The position numbers and the translations under genes are program-made. 49,572 nucleotides of DNA from contig DASQKY010000025.1 in the NCBI GenBank assembly GCA_035630295.1, positions 1-49,572 on the forward strand, given 5' to 3'. Below are positions 46,778 to 49,572 of the stretch, piece by piece (positions within the stretch are counted from its first letter, which is position 1; the number at the start of each line of letters is the position of its first letter). This stretch comes from Acidimicrobiales bacterium. Lineage in GTDB: Bacteria; Actinomycetota; Acidimicrobiia; Acidimicrobiales; Iamiaceae. The notes under the pieces were generated by a model. It did not search any database. It saw only the letters and a program-made list of their open reading frames with translations, and was not told the origin of the DNA.

Positions 46778-48208
46778 TCAGAGCTGCATGGCCTTGGTCT
46801 GGAGGAACTCCTCCAGGCCGTACTTGCCGAGCTCCCGGCCGTTGCCGGAGCTCTTGTAGCCGCCGAAGGGGGCCAGGGGGTTGAAGCTGCCCCCGTTGAC
46901 CTCGACCTGGCCGGTGCGCAGGCGCCGGGCCACGGCCTGGGCCCGGTCCTTGTCGGCCCCCCAGACGCCGCCGGAGAGGCCGTAGGGGCTGTCGTTGGCG
47001 ATGCGCACGGCGTCGTCCACGTCGTCGTAGGGGATGACCGTCAGCACCGGGCCGAAGATCTCCTCCTGGGCGATCCTCATCGAGTTGTCCACGCCGGCGA
47101 ACACGGTCGGGCGCACGTAGTAGCCGGTGGGCAGGCCCTCGGGGGCCTCCACCCCGCCGGTGACCAGGGTGGCGCCCTCGTCGATGCCGGCCTGGATGTA
47201 GCCCCGCACCCGGTCCCGCTGGGCGTCGGAGATGACGGGGCCCAGGCGGCCGCCACCGGTGGCCGGGTCGCCCACGGTGTAGACGTCCTCCACCTCGCCG
47301 CGCACGATGTCGACGATCTCGTCGTGGCGGTCGCGGGGCACCAGCATGCGGGTGAAGGCGGTGCAGGTCTGGCCCGAGTTGAGGTAGCAGGACTGGACGC
47401 CCTTGCGCACCGCGGTGTCCAGCTCGGCGCCGTCCAGGTCGTCCAGGATCACGTTGGCCGACTTGCCCCCCAGCTCCAGGGCCACCCGCTTCACCGTCGG
47501 GGCCGCCACCTCGGCCACCCGGGTGCCGGCCCGGGTCGAGCCGGTGAAGCTGACCATGTCGACGTCGGGGTGGGCGGCGATGGCCTCCCCGACCACCGGG
47601 CCGGTGCCCGAGACCAGGTTGAACACGCCGGCCGGCAGGCCGATCGAGTCGACGATCTCGGCCAGGATGAAGGCGTTGAGGGGGGCGACCTCGCTGGGCT
47701 TGAGCACCACGGTGCACCCTGCCGCCAGGGCCGGCGCCACCTTGGCCACGATCTGGTGCAGGGGGTAGTTCCAGGGCGTGATGGCGCCCACCACGCCGAC
47801 GGGCTCCTTCACCACCAGGCTGTTGCCGACCTGCTCCTCCCACTGCACCTCGTCCAGAAGGCCCACGTAGGAGCCGGCCACCGCGGTGGGCAGGCCGGCC
47901 TGGATGAGCTGGGAGAGGAACAGGGGCATGCCCACCTCGCCGGTGATGGTCTCGGCGATCTCCTGGTTGCGGGCCCCGAGGCCGTCGGAGAGGGCCTGGA
48001 GGGCCTTGGCCCGCTCGGCCGGGTCGGTCCGGGCCCAGCCGTCGAAGGCGGCGCGGGCCGCGGCCACGGCTCGGTCGACGTCCTCGGTCGTGCCCTCGGG
48101 GATGGAGCCCATGACCTCCTCGGTGGCCGCGTTGACCACGTCGATGGTGCCGCTCCCGGTGGAGGGCACCCACTGGCCGTCGATGTAGAGCGAGTCGTAG
48201 GCGCGCAT
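46778..48208 (-). CDS. NAD(P)-dependent aldehyde dehydrogenase
   Basis: An ALDH-superfamily enzyme of 476 residues. N147 in TPWNYPL, cofactor lysine in [10 protein letters not shown]245 in [11 protein letters not shown] and the nucleophile C282 in NSGQTCTA are all present; [11 protein letters not shown] is the cofactor loop. It oxidises an aldehyde to its acid. The general form ([30 protein letters not shown]) fits the broad-range bacterial group, so the substrate is not specified. A TAGCGT box lies 6 nt before the ATG. Confidence 0.92.
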   Translation of the reverse strand: MRAYDSLYIDGQWVPSTGSGTIDVVNAATEEVMGSIPEGTTEDVDRAVAAARAAFDGWARTDPAERAKALQALSDGLGARNQEIAETITGEVGMPLFLSQLIQAGLPTAVAGSYVGLLDEVQWEEQVGNSLVVKEPVGVVGAITPWNYPLHQIVAKVAPALAAGCTVVLKPSEVAPLNAFILAEIVDSIGLPAGVFNLVSGTGPVVGEAIAAHPDVDMVSFTGSTRAGTRVAEVAAPTVKRVALELGGKSANVILDDLDGAELDTAVRKGVQSCYLNSGQTCTAFTRMLVPRDRHDEIVDIVRGEVEDVYTVGDPATGGGRLGPVISDAQRDRVRGYIQAGIDEGATLVTGGVEAPEGLPTGYYVRPTVFAGVDNSMRIAQEEIFGPVLTVIPYDDVDDAVRIANDSPYGLSGGVWGADKDRAQAVARRLRTGQVEVNGGSFNPLAPFGGYKSSGNGRELGKYGLEEFLQTKAMQL

Positions 48209-48214
48209 GGTTCC

Positions 48215-48220
48215 ACGCTA
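48215..48220 (-). promoter_or_regulatory. -10 box (TAGCGT) for aldehyde dehydrogenase gene
   Basis: It lies 6 nt upstream of the ATG at 48208, with no Shine-Dalgarno sequence. Confidence 0.5.
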
Positions 48221-48297
48221 CGGGGTCGGCCCCGTCGACGCTCCGGGCCGGGCGGCCCGGCGGTGGTTCCGACCGGCGGTCGCGCGAGGCTCCGGGG

Positions 48298-48756
48298 ATG
48301 CCGACGACGCCCCCCTCCGACGACCGCGCCGAGATCGACATCGCCGCACCCCCCGAGGAGGTGTGGGACCTGGTGGCCGACGTGACCCGCATGGGCGAGT
48401 GGAGCCCCGAGTGCTACCGCTGCGAGTGGTTGGACGGGGGCACCGGGCCCCGGGTGGGCGGAAGCTTCAAGGGGTGGAACCGCCAGGGCCCGCTGCGGTG
48501 GGCCACCACCAGCACCGTCCTGGAATCGGAGCGGGGCGAGGTGTTCTCCTTCGTCACCAAGGAGTCGGCCGCCCAGTGGGCCTTCCACCTCTCGCCCACC
48601 TCCGGGGGCGGCACCCACCTGGTCGAGACCCGGACCGACGGCGACAAGCCGCTGCTGGCCCGGATCTTCTTCCGCATCGTGCCGGGGCGCGCCGATCGCC
48701 AGCGCGACGGCATGCAGGCCACCCTCGGACGCCTCAAGGCCGCCGCCGAAGCCTGA
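48298..48756 (+). CDS. SRPBCC-family protein
   Basis: A protein of 152 residues: EIDIAAPPEEVWDLVADVTRMGEWSPECYRCEW at the start, then GGSFKGWNRQGPLRWATTST and an amphipathic C-terminal helix (RQRDGMQATLGRLKAAAEA). The fold forms a hydrophobic cavity; the ligand is unknown. It is longer in the core than the SRPBCC protein at 32865 and is not an obvious paralogue. GAGGCT lies 6 nt before the ATG, a degenerate form of the leaderless arrangement. It shares a 90-bp divergent region with the aldehyde dehydrogenase gene. Confidence 0.83.
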   Translation: MPTTPPSDDRAEIDIAAPPEEVWDLVADVTRMGEWSPECYRCEWLDGGTGPRVGGSFKGWNRQGPLRWATTSTVLESERGEVFSFVTKESAAQWAFHLSPTSGGGTHLVETRTDGDKPLLARIFFRIVPGRADRQRDGMQATLGRLKAAAEA

Positions 48757-48832
48757 CCGTCAGGCGTCGGCCGCCGGCGTGGCGCCGGACGACCCGCCCG
48801 CTGGCCTCGCACAGGGCTCGACGGGTGGGCGG

Positions 48833-49572
48833 TCAGGCCATCTTCTGCTGGAGGCCGTCGTCCAGGGCGGCCAGGAAGTCCTCGGTGGTGAGCCACTCGG
48901 CGTCGGCGCCGACCAGGAGGGCCAGGTCCTTGGTCATCCGGCCGCCCTCCACGGTGTCGATGCAGACCCGCTCCAAGGTCTCGGCGAAGGCGGTGACCTC
49001 GGGGGTGCCGTCCAGCTTGCCCCGGTGGGCCAGGCCCCGGGTCCAGGCGAAGATGGAGGCGATGGGGTTGGTGGAGGTCTTCTCACCCCGCTGGTGGGCC
49101 CGGAAGTGGCGGGTCACGGTGCCGTGGGCGGCCTCGGCCTCCACGGTGCGACCGTCGGGGGTGGAGAGCACCGAGGTCATGAGGCCGAGCGAGCCGAAGC
49201 CCTGGGCCACGGTGTCGGACTGCACGTCGCCGTCGTAGTTCTTGCAGGCCCAGACGTAGCCGCCCTCCCACTTGAGCGCCGCGGCGACCATATCGTCGAT
49301 CAGCCGGTGCTCATACGTGATGTCCGCGGCCTCGAAGTCGGACTTGAACTCGTTCTCGTAGACCTCGGCGAAGAGGTCCTTGAAGCGCCCGTCATAGCGC
49401 TTGAGGATCGTGTTCTTGGTCGACATGTAGACCGGGAAGCCGCGATCGAGGCCGTAGCGGAACGAGGCCCGCGCGAAGTCGCGGATCGAGTCGTCGAGGT
49501 TGTACATCCCCATAGCCACGCCGGCCGAGGGGGCGTTGAACACCTCGCGCTCGATGGTCTCCCCATCCTCGC
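48833..49572 (-). CDS. icd: NADP-dependent isocitrate dehydrogenase, C-terminal part (5' end outside window)
   Basis: The last 246 or so residues of the homodimeric (eukaryote-like) isocitrate dehydrogenase. [57 protein letters not shown] and the cofactor segment [36 protein letters not shown] are all of this type. It converts isocitrate to 2-oxoglutarate with NADP+. The frame stays open to the window edge ([14 protein letters not shown]), so the start codon lies beyond 49572. Stop at 48833. Confidence 0.93.
   Translation of the reverse strand, partial: EDGETIEREVFNAPSAGVAMGMYNLDDSIRDFARASFRYGLDRGFPVYMSTKNTILKRYDGRFKDLFAEVYENEFKSDFEAADITYEHRLIDDMVAAALKWEGGYVWACKNYDGDVQSDTVAQGFGSLGLMTSVLSTPDGRTVEAEAAHGTVTRHFRAHQRGEKTSTNPIASIFAWTRGLAHRGKLDGTPEVTAFAETLERVCIDTVEGGRMTKDLALLVGADAEWLTTEDFLAALDDGLQQKMA

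Overview
The window is about 49.6 kb of very GC-rich DNA (over 70% by eye), densely packed with genes. GTG starts are common. Mycothiol synthesis (MshA), a rex-hemA-hemC-hemD type cluster, a menaquinone-type geranylgeranyl reductase and a TlyA rRNA methyltransferase point to an actinobacterium. The general look of the genes fits the Acidimicrobiia (Iamia/Ilumatobacter-like), but that is inference. No insertion sequence, prophage, CRISPR array or rRNA operon was seen. One tRNA (Lys, UUU) is present.

Layout. (1) 1-2347: start of a small membrane protein, a membrane-anchored cytochrome c and a geranylgeranyl reductase. (2) 2392-7378, minus strand: lgt, zwf, gnd and pgi (oxidative pentose-phosphate entry). 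(3) 7536-18267, mostly minus strand: tetrapyrrole synthesis, with rex, a precorrin-2 dehydrogenase/ferrochelatase, hemA, hemC, cobA-hemD, a HAD phosphatase, hemB, hemL and an EAL protein translationally coupled to hemL. A plus-strand gene for a DxDGDG repeat protein sits inside this cluster. (4) 18326-27831: acyl-CoA synthetase, a proC/SAM-hydrolase/29-residue microprotein unit, a lipoprotein, YbjN-like protein, mshA, an XRE regulator, a MoaD-CdsA-like fusion and a histidine phosphatase. (5) 27532-32769: DksA-like zinc finger protein, D-Ala-D-Ala carboxypeptidase, SDR, and a zinc locus (SmtB-type sensor, small CxxC protein, ZnuA-like lipoprotein with an operator-like dyad), then enoyl-CoA hydratase behind a VOC remnant. 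(6) 32865-38876: SRPBCC protein, a small-protein/nucleotidyltransferase pair, MOSC protein, histidine phosphatase, membrane-anchored unknown, acyl-ACP thioesterase, an 84-residue protein and a second DxDGDG repeat protein. (7) 39109-42414: four RNA methyltransferases side by side, three of which belong to families that act on helix 44 of 16S rRNA (RsmI C1402, KamB/NpmA-like A1408, TlyA C1409). (8) 42486-49572: tRNA-Lys, mdh, a Baeyer-Villiger-type monooxygenase with a perfect operator-like palindrome, trmB, a gamma-glutamylcyclotransferase-like protein, aldehyde dehydrogenase, SRPBCC protein and the 3' part of icd.

Two genome-wide traits stand out. Nineteen genes start at an ATG/GTG lying 6-8 nt after a TANNNT hexamer, with no Shine-Dalgarno sequence, so leaderless transcription appears to be the rule. 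Genes that lack this arrangement usually have a clear GGAGG-like site or a stop-start overlap. The most interesting content is the decoding-centre methyltransferase group (including an N-terminal DUF371 fusion on RsmI and an aminoglycoside-resistance-type methyltransferase homologue), the MoaD-CdsA chimera, and the paired DxDGDG repeat proteins.
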